Shown: positions 1 through 6,929, counted from the stretch's first letter. The stretch is 11,640 nt of DNA from an uncultured Lachnospiraceae bacterium (GCA_910584205.1 CAJUAA010000063.1:1-11640); one strand, 5' to 3'. Notes: a model not told the origin generated them from the letters alone. Numbers and translations: made by a program.

Positions 1-76
1 TTCAAAAGAATTTTCGAAGACTTTCAAAACACTGTTTAATTATCAAGGTTCATGTCATCTCAGTGACGACTTTGTT
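1..76 (-). other. Probable leader of an rRNA (or other stable RNA) operon
   Basis: Downstream of the -10 box the minus strand holds a 6-bp hairpin (65-70 pairing with 54-59, 5-base loop). It then reads GAACCTTGATAATTAAACAG (about 31-50) and ends in TTCTTTTGAA (1-10). The CCTTGATAATTAAACAG stretch and the boxA-like TTCTTTGAAA motif resemble sequences I associate with Clostridia 16S rRNA leaders. No mature rRNA sequence is inside the window. The identification rests on promoter strength, tandem promoters and leader resemblance. Confidence 0.45.
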
Positions 77-105
77 ATAATACCAAATCTTCTTTCTTCT
101 GTCAA
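77..105 (-). promoter_or_regulatory. Strong sigma-A promoter (P2) reading out of the left edge
   Basis: On the minus strand a perfect -35 TTGACA (100-105) is followed by exactly 17 bases and a -10 TATTAT (77-82). Transcription would start near base 70 and run off the left edge. A second, weaker promoter lies about 125 bases upstream, and a leader-like sequence follows, so this looks like the downstream promoter of a tandem pair feeding a stable RNA operon. The hexamers are seen directly; the rRNA assignment is inference. Confidence 0.7.
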
Positions 106-149
106 TAGCTTTTTTATTATTTTTTCTAATTTTTTTCTAAAAAGCTATT
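104..149. repeat. AT-rich inverted repeat just upstream of promoter P2
   Basis: AATAGCTTTTT (104-114) is an exact inverted copy of AAAAAGCTATT (139-149), separated by 24 bases that are almost all A/T. The left arm touches the -35 box of the leftward promoter. The A/T tracts sit where an UP element (alpha-CTD contact) would lie. As RNA from the upstream promoter it would form an 11-bp hairpin, but there is no clean terminator tract after it. Confidence 0.5.
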
Positions 150-199
150 TCATTTTCCAAAATCTGATTTGTTTCGCCATCGCTTTCGCAACCAGCTTT

Positions 200-231
200 A
201 TTATATTAACAAACTTTTATTTAACTGTCAA
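200..231 (-). promoter_or_regulatory. Possible upstream tandem promoter (P1)
   Basis: A perfect minus-strand -35 TTGACA lies at 226-231. With a 17-base spacer the -10 would be TAATAT (203-208). A perfect TATAAT (200-205) is also present, but at a 20-base spacer. Either could work, so the exact -10 is uncertain. It points the same way as the promoter at 77-105, and tandem P1/P2 promoters are typical of rRNA operons. It begins about 50 bases downstream of the lipase stop codon. Confidence 0.5.
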
Positions 232-279
232 TCCCCTGTTTTCATATTTTTATTTTTTCCACATGGCCGCCGTCGGATT

Positions 280-1098
280 CTAATACCCGCGTTCCCGCAG
301 CCGTTCTGCAATGCCGCAGTAGAATTCCGCAATATCCGTCCGGGTTCCCGGTTCCCCGCACTTCTCCACGAAAAGTTTCCGGCGCCGCCTGTCCACCTCG
401 TCACAGTGGGAGACTCCCTGATGGCCGCTTCCGGTATAGATCCCCTGAAATGCTCCCCACACCGCGGATCCGGGCGTCACCAGCCCGTCGCTCGCGCCTT
501 CCAGCATCCGGACAACCATGCAGGGCACCGCCATCAAAAGGTCGCTCCATATATGTTTCATCACAAATGCATAACTCTGGTAATAAACTCCGTCCGCATC
601 CGGCGTCTGCCGGTTGAACATCTCCATGCGTTCTGTAGTGAGATCATGAAATACCTGAAAGGAATCCGGTGCCCGGTCTCCCATCAGGCGGTACCAGCAG
701 TCGCAGATAAACGCCGCCGCACGGACTGCCGGGTCCGGGAACCGCAGGAGGACATCCACCGTATGGCTCCCATGATGCGGGGTCGCAACCGTTGTAAGCG
801 AAGCCACATGAGCTCCCTGATCCAGATGGGAAATCATCCATCTGCAGTCAAGCCCTCCTTTGGAATGGGCGATGATGTTCACCTTCTCAGCCCCGGTCTC
901 CTCCAGAATCTCCTGCAGACGCCCATAGAGAAACCGTCCGTTGCTCTCCGCAGACCCATGGCTGTCCTGTTTTCCATAAAAGATCCGGTTTCCCTGCGCT
1001 TCCAGCTTCCGCGGAATCCTTCCCCAGTAATTGAAAATCCGATGATCGTGAAAGCCCATGCCATGCACCAGAAGGATCGGATATTTCAGGCCTCCCAT
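280..1098 (-). CDS. Alpha/beta-hydrolase, triacylglycerol lipase-like
   Basis: This 272-residue protein reads as a serine esterase or lipase of the alpha/beta-hydrolase fold. The first strand runs into an oxyanion loop VHGMGF (11-16). The nucleophile elbow is AHSKGG (77-82) with Ser79; the Ala-for-Gly first position is typical of Bacillus-type lipases. A TPHHGS motif (106-111) follows. Asp204 (in EGASDGLVT) and His231 (in GVSHCD) are the likely acid and base of the triad. There is no signal peptide or membrane segment, so a cytosolic ester hydrolase is expected; the substrate is unknown. The start has an AAAGGA site 8 bases upstream, and the pgeF stop lies only 15 bases before it, so it is probably the last gene of that operon. 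No convincing terminator follows. Confidence 0.85.
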   Translation of the reverse strand: MGGLKYPILLVHGMGFHDHRIFNYWGRIPRKLEAQGNRIFYGKQDSHGSAESNGRFLYGRLQEILEETGAEKVNIIAHSKGGLDCRWMISHLDQGAHVASLTTVATPHHGSHTVDVLLRFPDPAVRAAAFICDCWYRLMGDRAPDSFQVFHDLTTERMEMFNRQTPDADGVYYQSYAFVMKHIWSDLLMAVPCMVVRMLEGASDGLVTPGSAVWGAFQGIYTGSGHQGVSHCDEVDRRRRKLFVEKCGEPGTRTDIAEFYCGIAERLRERGY

Positions 1099-1113
1099 AC
1101 CTTTCGTCCTTTC

Positions 1114-1956
1114 TTATATCAATTCCAGAAATGCGCCCAGATTCCCCCGCAGCCCGTGGCTGGCCCTGTGAGAGAACATCAGTTCCGGATTGCAGCAGGT
1201 ACATATATTCGTGATCTCCAGATGGCGCGGCCTGATTCCCGCTTCCCGAAGCACGATCTCATTCGCCCTCCAGAGATTCAGCTGATATCTTCCGTTTTTC
1301 TTACGGTATATGAGCCGTTCATCTGCCTGCGGAGAAAATTCCTGTTTGAATTCCAGCGCCACATCCTCGCTGACCTCGTAACAGTCCTGACAGATGGAGG
1401 GGCCGATCGCCGCGCGCACATCCCCAGGCCTGGTGCCAAACGCCTCCTTCATCCGCGCCAGCGTCACCGCCCCTATCCTGTTCACGGTACCTTTCCAGCC
1501 AGAATGGGACAGGCCGACGGCCCGATGTACCGGGTCCACGAAAAACAGCGGCACACAATCTGCATAAAACGTCGCCAGCGTAAGCCCCGGCACATTTGTA
1601 ATCATCCCGTCCACGTCCGTATGCTTCAGAGGGACGATATAGCCCTCTCCCCGATCCGCCTCCGTCACCAGACGGACATTCGTCGTATGTGTCTGGCTGG
1701 ACAGCACCAGCGATTCCGGCTCAAATCCGATCGCCCCCGCAATCCTTCTCAGATTTTCCCGGACATTTTCAGGATCGTCCCCTCTGGTAAAACTCAGGTT
1801 CAGTTCTGCCAGATGCCCTTTGCTGACTCCGCCCTTTCGGGTGGAAAAGCCATGGCGCACCAGTTTTGTATCCTCCAGACTGCGGAATACAAAATAAGGC
1901 ACGCCATCTTTTTCTCTCAAATACATATTACTTTTTTCCGTCTTTTTCTTCCACAT
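1114..1956 (-). CDS. pgeF: Purine nucleoside phosphorylase / laccase-domain protein (YlmD, PgeF, YfiH family)
   Basis: This is a member of the multicopper-polyphenol-oxidase-like (DUF152) family. Its members are zinc enzymes that phosphorolyse adenosine, inosine, guanosine and methylthioadenosine, and some deaminate adenosine. In 282-residue numbering from the upstream GTG at 1962, the metal site is complete: His92 (SSQTHTTNV), Cys136 (YADCVPL) and His153 (HSGWKGT). A cysteine-rich stretch CQDCYEV (191-197) and TNICTCCNPELMFSHR (251-266) are also family features. I chose ATG at 1956, residue 3 of that frame, because AGGAG lies 9 bases before it but only about 3 bases before the GTG. It follows yraN by 15 bases and precedes the lipase, so they are probably co-transcribed. 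A role in nucleoside salvage is inferred from the family. Confidence 0.92.
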   Translation of the reverse strand: MWKKKTEKSNMYLREKDGVPYFVFRSLEDTKLVRHGFSTRKGGVSKGHLAELNLSFTRGDDPENVRENLRRIAGAIGFEPESLVLSSQTHTTNVRLVTEADRGEGYIVPLKHTDVDGMITNVPGLTLATFYADCVPLFFVDPVHRAVGLSHSGWKGTVNRIGAVTLARMKEAFGTRPGDVRAAIGPSICQDCYEVSEDVALEFKQEFSPQADERLIYRKKNGRYQLNLWRANEIVLREAGIRPRHLEITNICTCCNPELMFSHRASHGLRGNLGAFLELI

Positions 1957-1971
1957 CCACACTCTCTCCTG

Positions 1972-2322
1972 TCAGAAAACTTCAAACGCATTTTTCACAT
2001 GCAGAATCTCATCCCCCAGAATACCGACCACATCGAACCTGCACGCCCGGTTTTCCGGCACCTGATGTTTATGGCAGTAAGCCTGTGCCGCCTGGATGAG
2101 CCGCCTCTGTTTGTACGGCCCCACCGCCTCCAGCGGATGGCCCGCACGGTTGTCTCTCCGATATTTCACTTCCACAAACACCAGATACGCGCCGTCCTCT
2201 GCGACCAGGTCAACCTCTCCCTGCCGGCAGTAAAAATTGCGTTCCAGAATACAGAGTCCCTGCTGTTCCAGCCACTCTGCCGCCCGTGCCTCATACTCTG
2301 CGCCTGCCTGTCTTTTATTCAC
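1972..2322 (-). CDS. yraN: YraN family endonuclease-like protein (UPF0102)
   Basis: A small protein of 116 residues, the usual length for UPF0102, with a PD-(D/E)XK nuclease fold resembling Holliday-junction resolvases. The visible core is QGEVDLVAED, with Glu36 and Asp38, and VFVEVKYR, with Glu51 and Lys53. The N-terminal helix (NKRQAGAEYEARAAEWLEQQG) is also characteristic. The chosen start is GTG at 2322, which has GAGGGG about 10 bases upstream and overlaps the last 8 bases of rnhB. The frame stays open to an ATG at 2391, but that adds 23 basic residues wholly inside rnhB and exceeds the family length. The rnhB-yraN pairing is common in bacteria. Its cellular role is not settled; DNA processing is inferred from the fold. 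Confidence 0.9.
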   Translation of the reverse strand: MNKRQAGAEYEARAAEWLEQQGLCILERNFYCRQGEVDLVAEDGAYLVFVEVKYRRDNRAGHPLEAVGPYKQRRLIQAAQAYCHKHQVPENRACRFDVVGILGDEILHVKNAFEVF

Positions 2323-3007
2323 GAAATCCCGTCCCCTCTTCTTCCGTCTCCTGCACGAAATTTCGGATGAAAGTCCTTCTGTGGATTTCACAGGGGCCCA
2401 TTTCCTTCAATGCGCGGATATGCGCCGCCGAACCGTACCCTTTGTTGGAGGCGAATCCATAGCCTGGATACCGCTCATCCATCTGCACCATCATGCGGTC
2501 CCTGGCCACTTTGGCAATCACGCTTGCCGCGGCGATGGATACACTTTTGGCATCCCCCTTGACGATCGATACCTGCCGCTGCGTCATCCCCGGTATGGTC
2601 ACCGCGTCATTCAGAAGCACATCCGGGTTCACGCCCAGCCCGGCCACCGCCTGGCGCATGGCCTCATAGGTTGCCTGCAGAATATTGATCCGGTCGATCT
2701 CTTCGTGATCCACCACGCCCACGCCCACCGCAACCGCTTTCTCCATGATCTCATCATAGAGAAGCTCCCTGCGCCTTGCCGTCAACTTCTTGGAATCATT
2801 GAGATACAGAATCTCACAATCTGCCGGCAGGATCACTGCTCCCGCCACCACCGGTCCCGCCAGAGGCCCTCTTCCTGCCTCGTCAATCCCGCAGAGCACC
2901 CCGTATCTTCTATATTCCCGCTCATATGTTTTCATGCCCTCAAGCCTCGCACACTCCGCCTGAAGCTTTTCCTGCTGCCTGAGCAGCCGTTCTTCCTTCT
3001 TTGTCAT
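2315..3007 (-). CDS. rnhB: Ribonuclease HII
   Basis: RNase HII cleaves RNA in RNA-DNA hybrids and starts removal of single ribonucleotides from DNA. The protein has 230 residues. After a basic, helical N-terminal extension of about 40 residues, common in Firmicute RNase HII, comes GIDEAGRGPLAGP with catalytic Asp42 and Glu43. Then come NDSKKLT, LLNDAV with Asp134, ASVIAKVARD with Asp170, and a C-terminal HRRTF. All four acidic residues of the DEDD site are present. The ATG at 3007 overlaps the stop of the preceding signal peptidase (TAATG), so translation is probably coupled. A longer reading to 3058 lies inside the upstream gene and is not used. The rbgA-(lepB)-rnhB order follows the Bacillus rbgA-rnhB pair with one gene inserted. 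Confidence 0.95.
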   Translation of the reverse strand: MTKKEERLLRQQEKLQAECARLEGMKTYEREYRRYGVLCGIDEAGRGPLAGPVVAGAVILPADCEILYLNDSKKLTARRRELLYDEIMEKAVAVGVGVVDHEEIDRINILQATYEAMRQAVAGLGVNPDVLLNDAVTIPGMTQRQVSIVKGDAKSVSIAAASVIAKVARDRMMVQMDERYPGYGFASNKGYGSAAHIRALKEMGPCEIHRRTFIRNFVQETEEEGTGFRE

Positions 3008-3582
3008 TACTGATGTTTCAACACTCCAATTCCGTCCAGCGGCCAGATCCGCATCCATGCCCTTCCAATGATCTCGTCTCTGTGAATCACGCCCACATTG
3101 GGGTCACGGCTGTCCGTACTGTCATTCCGATTGTCTCCAAGAACGAAATATTCGTCCTCTCCCAGAGTAACCGGATCCGCTGCCAGCCCCGCGCTCTTCA
3201 TGACTTCCCGGCCATAGGACTCATACAGCACTTCGCCGTCCACATAGATCGTCCCGTCCTCGATCTGGATCGTCTCTCCGGGAAGGCCGATAATCCGCTT
3301 AATATAATAGACGTTTTCTTCATACCGGAACGGAAATACAATAATATCGTACCTGCTGGGGTCCTTAAAACGGTATGTAATTTTATCCACGATCAGATTA
3401 TCACCATGATGCAGCGTATTCTCCATGGAACTGCCGCTCACATAGGTCCTCTGTCCTACAAATGTAATAATAAGAAACGTAATCCCCACAACCGCTGCCA
3501 CATATACGAGAAAACCCAGGATCTCCCGGAGGATCCCCGGTTTCTTCTCTTCATAATCATCTGCGTAATCGTACTTCTCCAT
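3007..3582 (-). CDS. lepB: Signal peptidase I, catalytically intact
   Basis: A type I signal peptidase (191 residues, S26 family) that removes signal peptides from secreted pre-proteins at the outer face of the membrane. An acidic cytosolic N-terminus is followed by one membrane segment (about 21-42). The nucleophile box SGSSMENTL carries Ser52, immediately before Met53. The base Lys95 is in YYIKRIIGLPGE, and the C-terminal GDNRNDSTDSR box (149-159) is complete. The start has AGAGG and AAGG motifs directly upstream and follows rbgA by four bases; its stop overlaps the rnhB start. This is the functional counterpart of the altered homologue two genes upstream, from which it differs at both catalytic positions. 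Confidence 0.95.
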   Translation of the reverse strand: MEKYDYADDYEEKKPGILREILGFLVYVAAVVGITFLIITFVGQRTYVSGSSMENTLHHGDNLIVDKITYRFKDPSRYDIIVFPFRYEENVYYIKRIIGLPGETIQIEDGTIYVDGEVLYESYGREVMKSAGLAADPVTLGEDEYFVLGDNRNDSTDSRDPNVGVIHRDEIIGRAWMRIWPLDGIGVLKHQ

Positions 3583-3586
3583 CCTT

Positions 3587-4471
3587 CTACCTCTGATCTT
3601 TTATAGCTTTATCATATTCCCCTTCCGGCGGAAATTCAAGAGTAATTTTCCCCATGCGCCCGGCTCTGAAATCATCCAGCAGGAACGAAGCCGCCCGTTC
3701 CGTATCCGGTTCCCCGCCTTTCTGGATGCAGGCTCTCGCCCCGGCAACCTTCTGAAGAATCTGCCAGGCTTCCAGCTCTTCCGGAAATGCTTCTTTATAA
3801 CGTTCGGACAGGCTGCCCGGATAATTTTTCTGAAGAAATACGGCCAGTTCCCCTGCCAGTTCCTCAAGATTCAGGATCTCGTCATTGACCGATCCCAAAA
3901 TCGCAAGGCGGACGCCCACCTGCTGATCGTCAAACCGGGGCCACAATATTCCAGGCGTATCCAGAAGCTCCACCTGCTTATTCAGACGGATCCACTGCGC
4001 CCCCTTGGTCACTCCCGGACGGTTGCCTGTCTTTGTGCATGCTTTTCCGGCAAAACTGTTGATGAATGTGGATTTTCCCACATTCGGAATCCCCACTACC
4101 ATGGCCCGCACCGGACGGTTCATAATCCCTCTTTTCCTGTCCCGCTCAATCTTTTCCTTACATGCCTCCCGGATCACATTCTGGATCGTCTTCATCCCCG
4201 CCTTGCTGCGGGAATCCAGTTTGACCGCAAAATACCCCCAGGCCCGAAACCATTCCATCCACGCCTCATTCCAGGATTCACTGGCAAGATCTGCTTTATT
4301 CAGAAGAATCAGCCGCGCCTTTCCCTTTCCCAGTTCATCAATGTCCGGATTTCGGCTGGAGAGCGGCGCCCGGGCGTCCACCAGCTCGATGATCAGATCG
4401 ATCAGCTTGATATGTTCCTGCATCATCCGTCTGGCTTTCGTCATATGCCCCGGATACCATTGAATGTTCAT
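3587..4471 (-). CDS. rbgA: Ribosome biogenesis GTPase RbgA (YlqF)
   Basis: A circularly permuted GTPase that acts in late assembly of the 50S subunit. Over 294 residues the G motifs occur in permuted order: NKAD (58-61, G4), DSRS (86-89, G5), GIPNVGKST (127-135, G1/P-loop), a conserved Thr155 in RPGVTKG (G2), and DTPG (171-174, G3). The N-terminal WYPGHMTKA motif is diagnostic of the YlqF/RbgA family. The C-terminal third is the helical ANTAR-like RNA-binding domain, inferred from the family. Length is close to the 282 residues of the Bacillus protein. AAGGAG sits 8 bases before the ATG. It lies between the two signal peptidase homologues; in Bacillus it directly follows rplS and precedes rnhB. 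Confidence 0.96.
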   Translation of the reverse strand: MNIQWYPGHMTKARRMMQEHIKLIDLIIELVDARAPLSSRNPDIDELGKGKARLILLNKADLASESWNEAWMEWFRAWGYFAVKLDSRSKAGMKTIQNVIREACKEKIERDRKRGIMNRPVRAMVVGIPNVGKSTFINSFAGKACTKTGNRPGVTKGAQWIRLNKQVELLDTPGILWPRFDDQQVGVRLAILGSVNDEILNLEELAGELAVFLQKNYPGSLSERYKEAFPEELEAWQILQKVAGARACIQKGGEPDTERAASFLLDDFRAGRMGKITLEFPPEGEYDKAIKDQR

Positions 4472-4499
4472 GAAACTGTCTCCTTATCCAACTCTTTTT

Positions 4500-5081
4500 C
4501 TACGGGATCCTTCCGAAATTCTCCCAGGGATACCGTACAAACCAGGCAAGCCCGTAGATATCCTGCTTTCTGACCATTCCGATATCCGCGTTCCTGCTGT
4601 CCTCGCTGACACTCCGGTTGTCGCCCAGCACAAAATACTCATTTTTTCCCAGAGTGATCTCTTCCTCCGCCACGCCGGCAAAATCCATCTTCTCATTGCC
4701 GGTTCCCGTCTCAAACACCTCGCCGTTCACATAGACAAAGCCTTCAATGATCTGTACCTTATCTCCCGGGACACCGACCACTCTCCTCATATAATAGTGC
4801 GCATTCACATTGCCGTTCGGTTTGAACACCACCACATCCCCCGCTTTTGGGGACGCCAGGGAATAGATAAAACGATTTACAAGCACCTGGTCTCCGCTGC
4901 CCACGGTAGGCTCCATCGCCTGTCCCACACAGGTAAGGCTCGTCATAAAATAGTATACCAGCACACATCCAATGGCAAAAGCCAGCACACATTCCCCGAT
5001 CCATATAAAGATGTTCTGGATCACTGACGGCTGAATCACGCGCCGTCTTCTGTTAAAACTAAGCCCTTTCCTTTTCCTCAT
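4500..5081 (-). CDS. Signal peptidase I homologue lacking the catalytic Ser and Lys (probable pseudoenzyme)
   Basis: A 193-residue S26-family homologue with a very basic N-terminus (MRKRKGLSFNRRRRV) and one membrane segment at about 25-47. The box normally reading S-M-x-P-T-L is VGQAMEPTV, with Ala55 (GCG, bases 4917-4919) in place of the nucleophile. The usual YxKRVxGxPGD reads YYMRRVVGVPGD, with Arg99 (AGG, 4785-4787) in place of the general base. The GDNRSVSEDSR box (153-163) is intact, and the frame is clean. It should therefore fold and be anchored, but not cleave by the known mechanism. Streptococcal SipA of pilus islands is a known non-catalytic relative with a scaffolding role, but no pilin or sortase gene is here. 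The start at 5081 has AGAAGG about 10 bases upstream; the frame's first Met at 5162 lies before the rplS terminator and is rejected. Confidence 0.88.
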   Translation of the reverse strand: MRKRKGLSFNRRRRVIQPSVIQNIFIWIGECVLAFAIGCVLVYYFMTSLTCVGQAMEPTVGSGDQVLVNRFIYSLASPKAGDVVVFKPNGNVNAHYYMRRVVGVPGDKVQIIEGFVYVNGEVFETGTGNEKMDFAGVAEEEITLGKNEYFVLGDNRSVSEDSRNADIGMVRKQDIYGLAWFVRYPWENFGRIP

Positions 5082-5126
5082 GCTCCAGCACCCTTCTTCA
5101 CGGCACACTACCGCTCTCATTATGTG

Positions 5127-5158
5127 AAAAGAGGGACATACTTTCGTATATGCCCCTC
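5127..5158 (-). terminator. Rho-independent terminator after rplS
   Basis: On the minus strand GAGGGGCATAT (5148-5158) pairs with GTATGTCCCTC (5131-5141) over 11 bp, with two G-U pairs and a 6-base ACGAAA loop. TTTT (5127-5130) follows. It starts 7 bases after the rplS stop. The U-tract is short, so some readthrough into the signal peptidase homologue is likely. Confidence 0.75.
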
Positions 5159-5165
5159 CCATTCA

Positions 5166-5513
5166 TTATCTTACCAGCTCTTTTACCTTTGCAGCCTTTC
5201 CAACACGGTCTCTTAAGTAATTCAGCTTTGCGCGTCTTACTTTACCGCGGCGGACGACTTCGATCTTCTCCACATTGGGAGAATGTAACGGCCAGGTCTT
5301 CTCAACACCGATTCCGTTGGAATTCTTTCTCACTGTGAAGGTCTCTCTGCTGCTTCCGCCCTGTCTCTTTAAAACGGTTCCTTCGAATACCTGAATTCTC
5401 TCACGGGTTCCCTCTTTGATCTTCGCATGTACCTTTACGGTATCGCCCACATGGAAGACCGGCACTTCAGCCTTTAACTGGCCTGCCTCGATGTTCTTAA
5501 TAATCTCGTTCAT
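5166..5513 (-). CDS. rplS: 50S ribosomal protein L19
   Basis: A full-length L19 of 115 residues. This protein sits at the interface of the 30S and 50S subunits. Family landmarks occur in order: FHVGDTVKVHAKIKEGTRER (about 20-39), IQVFEGTV, ETFTVRKNSNGIGVEKTW, LHSPNVEKIEVVRRGKVRRA and the C-terminal LNYLRDRVGKAAKVKE. A strong AGGAGG lies 6 bases before the ATG. It follows trmD, as in nearly all bacteria with the rpsP-rimM-trmD-rplS block, but the 88-base gap here contains a promoter candidate (5596-5624). A terminator hairpin closes the gene. Confidence 0.98.
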   Translation of the reverse strand: MNEIIKNIEAGQLKAEVPVFHVGDTVKVHAKIKEGTRERIQVFEGTVLKRQGGSSRETFTVRKNSNGIGVEKTWPLHSPNVEKIEVVRRGKVRRAKLNYLRDRVGKAAKVKELVR

Positions 5514-5595
5514 TGTGTTCCTCCTTCATCAATGGATGTTCTTAATACGTCTGGCGTAACAGAGGACCATCTCTTCTTTTCTCACAACGCGCTTT

Positions 5596-5624
5596 ATTGT
5601 ATCATAAATCTTCCGCCTTTGCAA
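5596..5624 (-). promoter_or_regulatory. Candidate rplS promoter overlapping the end of trmD
   Basis: The minus strand has TTGCAA (5619-5624, 4 of 6 consensus), a 17-base spacer and TACAAT (5596-5601, 5 of 6). The -35 lies inside the last trmD codons. It would give an rplS leader of about 75 bases containing short hairpins, where L19 leader elements occur in other Firmicutes. The hexamers are seen; activity is inferred. Confidence 0.5.
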
Positions 5625-6333
5625 GAAATTTTTTGTCTTCTTCTGTAAGATTCGCCGTTTCCAGCAGATCCGGCCTTCGATTTCTCGTGCGGAGAAGAGA
5701 CTGCTCCCTCCTCCACCGTTCCACATTGGCGTGATGCCCGGACAGCAGGATCGCCGGAACCTTTTTCCCTCTCCACTCCTCCGGACGGCTGTACTGGGGA
5801 TATTCCAGCAGATTGTCGTGAAAAGAATCGAATTCCGCAGACTCTTCATTGTGAAGCACACCGTCCAGCAGACGGGAAACCGCATCCATAATGACCAGAG
5901 CCGGAAGCTCGCCGCCGGTCAGCACGTAATCCCCGATGGACACTTCATCCGTCACGATCTCTTCCAGCACTCTCTCATCGATTCCCTCATAGTGGCCGCA
6001 CAGGAACACCAGTTCCTGTTCTTTTGCCAGTTCTTCCGCCATCCTCTGGTCAAATACCTTTCCCTGGGGGCTCATATAGAGCACCCGGGGAGCTGCGGAA
6101 AGCCTGGCCGCCACCGATTCATACGCACGGCACACCGGCTCCGCCTGCATGACCATTCCGGCTCCGCCTCCATAGGGGTAATCGTCCACCCGGTTGTGTT
6201 TGTTCACCGAAAAATCCCGGATATTCACCGTCTCCAGGGACAGCAGGCCCTTTTCCACCGCCCTCCCGGTAATGCTTGTCTGAAATCCGTCCCGGATCAT
6301 ATCCGGAAACAGCGTCAATACATGAAATTTCAT
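5602..6333 (-). CDS. trmD: tRNA (guanine-37-N1)-methyltransferase TrmD
   Basis: TrmD uses S-adenosylmethionine to methylate G37 next to the anticodon, preventing +1 frameshifts. The 243-residue protein shows the trefoil-knot SPOUT signature: LYMSPQGKVF (85-94), LCGHYEGIDERV (111-122) and the knot loop SIGDYVLTGGELPALVIMDAV (132-152). The YGGGAGMVM motif (54-62) is also present. The catalytic acid position, Asp169 of E. coli in LLDCPHYTRP, reads LLEYPQYSRP here with Glu177. From memory, Glu is common at this site in Gram-positives, so I do not treat it as a defect. Its ATG overlaps the rimM stop as ATGA, implying coupled translation. Confidence 0.97.
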   Translation of the reverse strand: MKFHVLTLFPDMIRDGFQTSITGRAVEKGLLSLETVNIRDFSVNKHNRVDDYPYGGGAGMVMQAEPVCRAYESVAARLSAAPRVLYMSPQGKVFDQRMAEELAKEQELVFLCGHYEGIDERVLEEIVTDEVSIGDYVLTGGELPALVIMDAVSRLLDGVLHNEESAEFDSFHDNLLEYPQYSRPEEWRGKKVPAILLSGHHANVERWRREQSLLRTRNRRPDLLETANLTEEDKKFLAKAEDL

Positions 6334-6842
6334 TCGTCCAAAAGTCCTTCCAGTATATGCACCCGCATATTCTTTTCTTCCACGTTCACATCCAGGATAC
6401 AGTCCCGGATGGCCGGAAGCAGAATCTCCTTTTTCCCGGGCGTCTCCACCACATACACGTCGTTGGCGCCGGTCTGAAGCACGTCCACCAGAATACCCAG
6501 CGTCTTTCCGTCATCGGTTACCACCGTCATGTCGATCAGGTCCGCGATATAATTCTCGTTCTCCTCCAGAGGCACCGCATCCTCTCTGGGAATGAGCAGG
6601 TCCATCCCTTTGTATATCTCAATATCATTGATATTGTCGTAGCCCTTGAATTTCAGGATCACCTGATTTTTGAAAAATTTTACCCCTGTGATCTCCAGCT
6701 CCCTGTGCTCTTTTCCGGTATCCAGAAGTACCTTTTTCAACACTTTAAAACGTTCCGGATCATCTGTCGTAGGAAATACCTTGACCTCGCCCCTGACTCC
6801 ATGGGTGGAGGAGATCACGCCAACTCTCAAAAACTGTTCCAT
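6330..6842 (-). CDS. rimM: Ribosome maturation factor RimM
   Basis: RimM binds S19 in the 30S head and helps its maturation. This copy has 170 residues, the usual size. The N-terminal domain begins LRVGVISSTHGVRGEVKV (5-22), the family signature, and the C-terminal half forms the PRC beta-barrel (NENYIADLIDMTVVTDDGKTLG and KEILLPAIRDCILDVNVEEK). I chose ATG at 6842, with AAAGGG 5 bases upstream, over ATGs at 6863/6860 and an open frame to 6926. Those have no ribosome binding site and add residues before the conserved N-terminus. The stop overlaps trmD by 4 bases. The 87-base gap to khpA has no visible promoter. Confidence 0.95.
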   Translation of the reverse strand: MEQFLRVGVISSTHGVRGEVKVFPTTDDPERFKVLKKVLLDTGKEHRELEITGVKFFKNQVILKFKGYDNINDIEIYKGMDLLIPREDAVPLEENENYIADLIDMTVVTDDGKTLGILVDVLQTGANDVYVVETPGKKEILLPAIRDCILDVNVEEKNMRVHILEGLLDE

Positions 6843-6929
6843 CTTTTCCCTTTCTTTCATCATGCTGCAGATACGGTTCCCATATGCGGATACAAGGAAG
6901 GGCAGCGATACCTCGCCGCCCCACATGAT

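Noticed and set aside
240..279. Terminator after the lipase gene
   Set aside because: The minus strand after the stop has A-runs rather than a T-run and no stable stem, so no intrinsic terminator is supported.
169..2370. A 733-codon plus-strand open frame
   Set aside because: It lies antisense to the lipase, pgeF and yraN, all of which have clear family motifs. It has no ribosome binding site and a protein rich in His, Pro and Arg, which is typical of an antisense shadow of GC-rich genes.
5082..5162. Longer N-terminus for the signal peptidase homologue
   Set aside because: It would place the start codon before the rplS terminator hairpin, so the message would run through it. There is no ribosome binding site, and the added residues do not resemble the family.
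5602..6333. TrmD defect, Glu in place of the catalytic Asp
   Set aside because: From memory Glu is frequent at this position in Gram-positive TrmD, and every other motif is intact, so it is likely normal variation.
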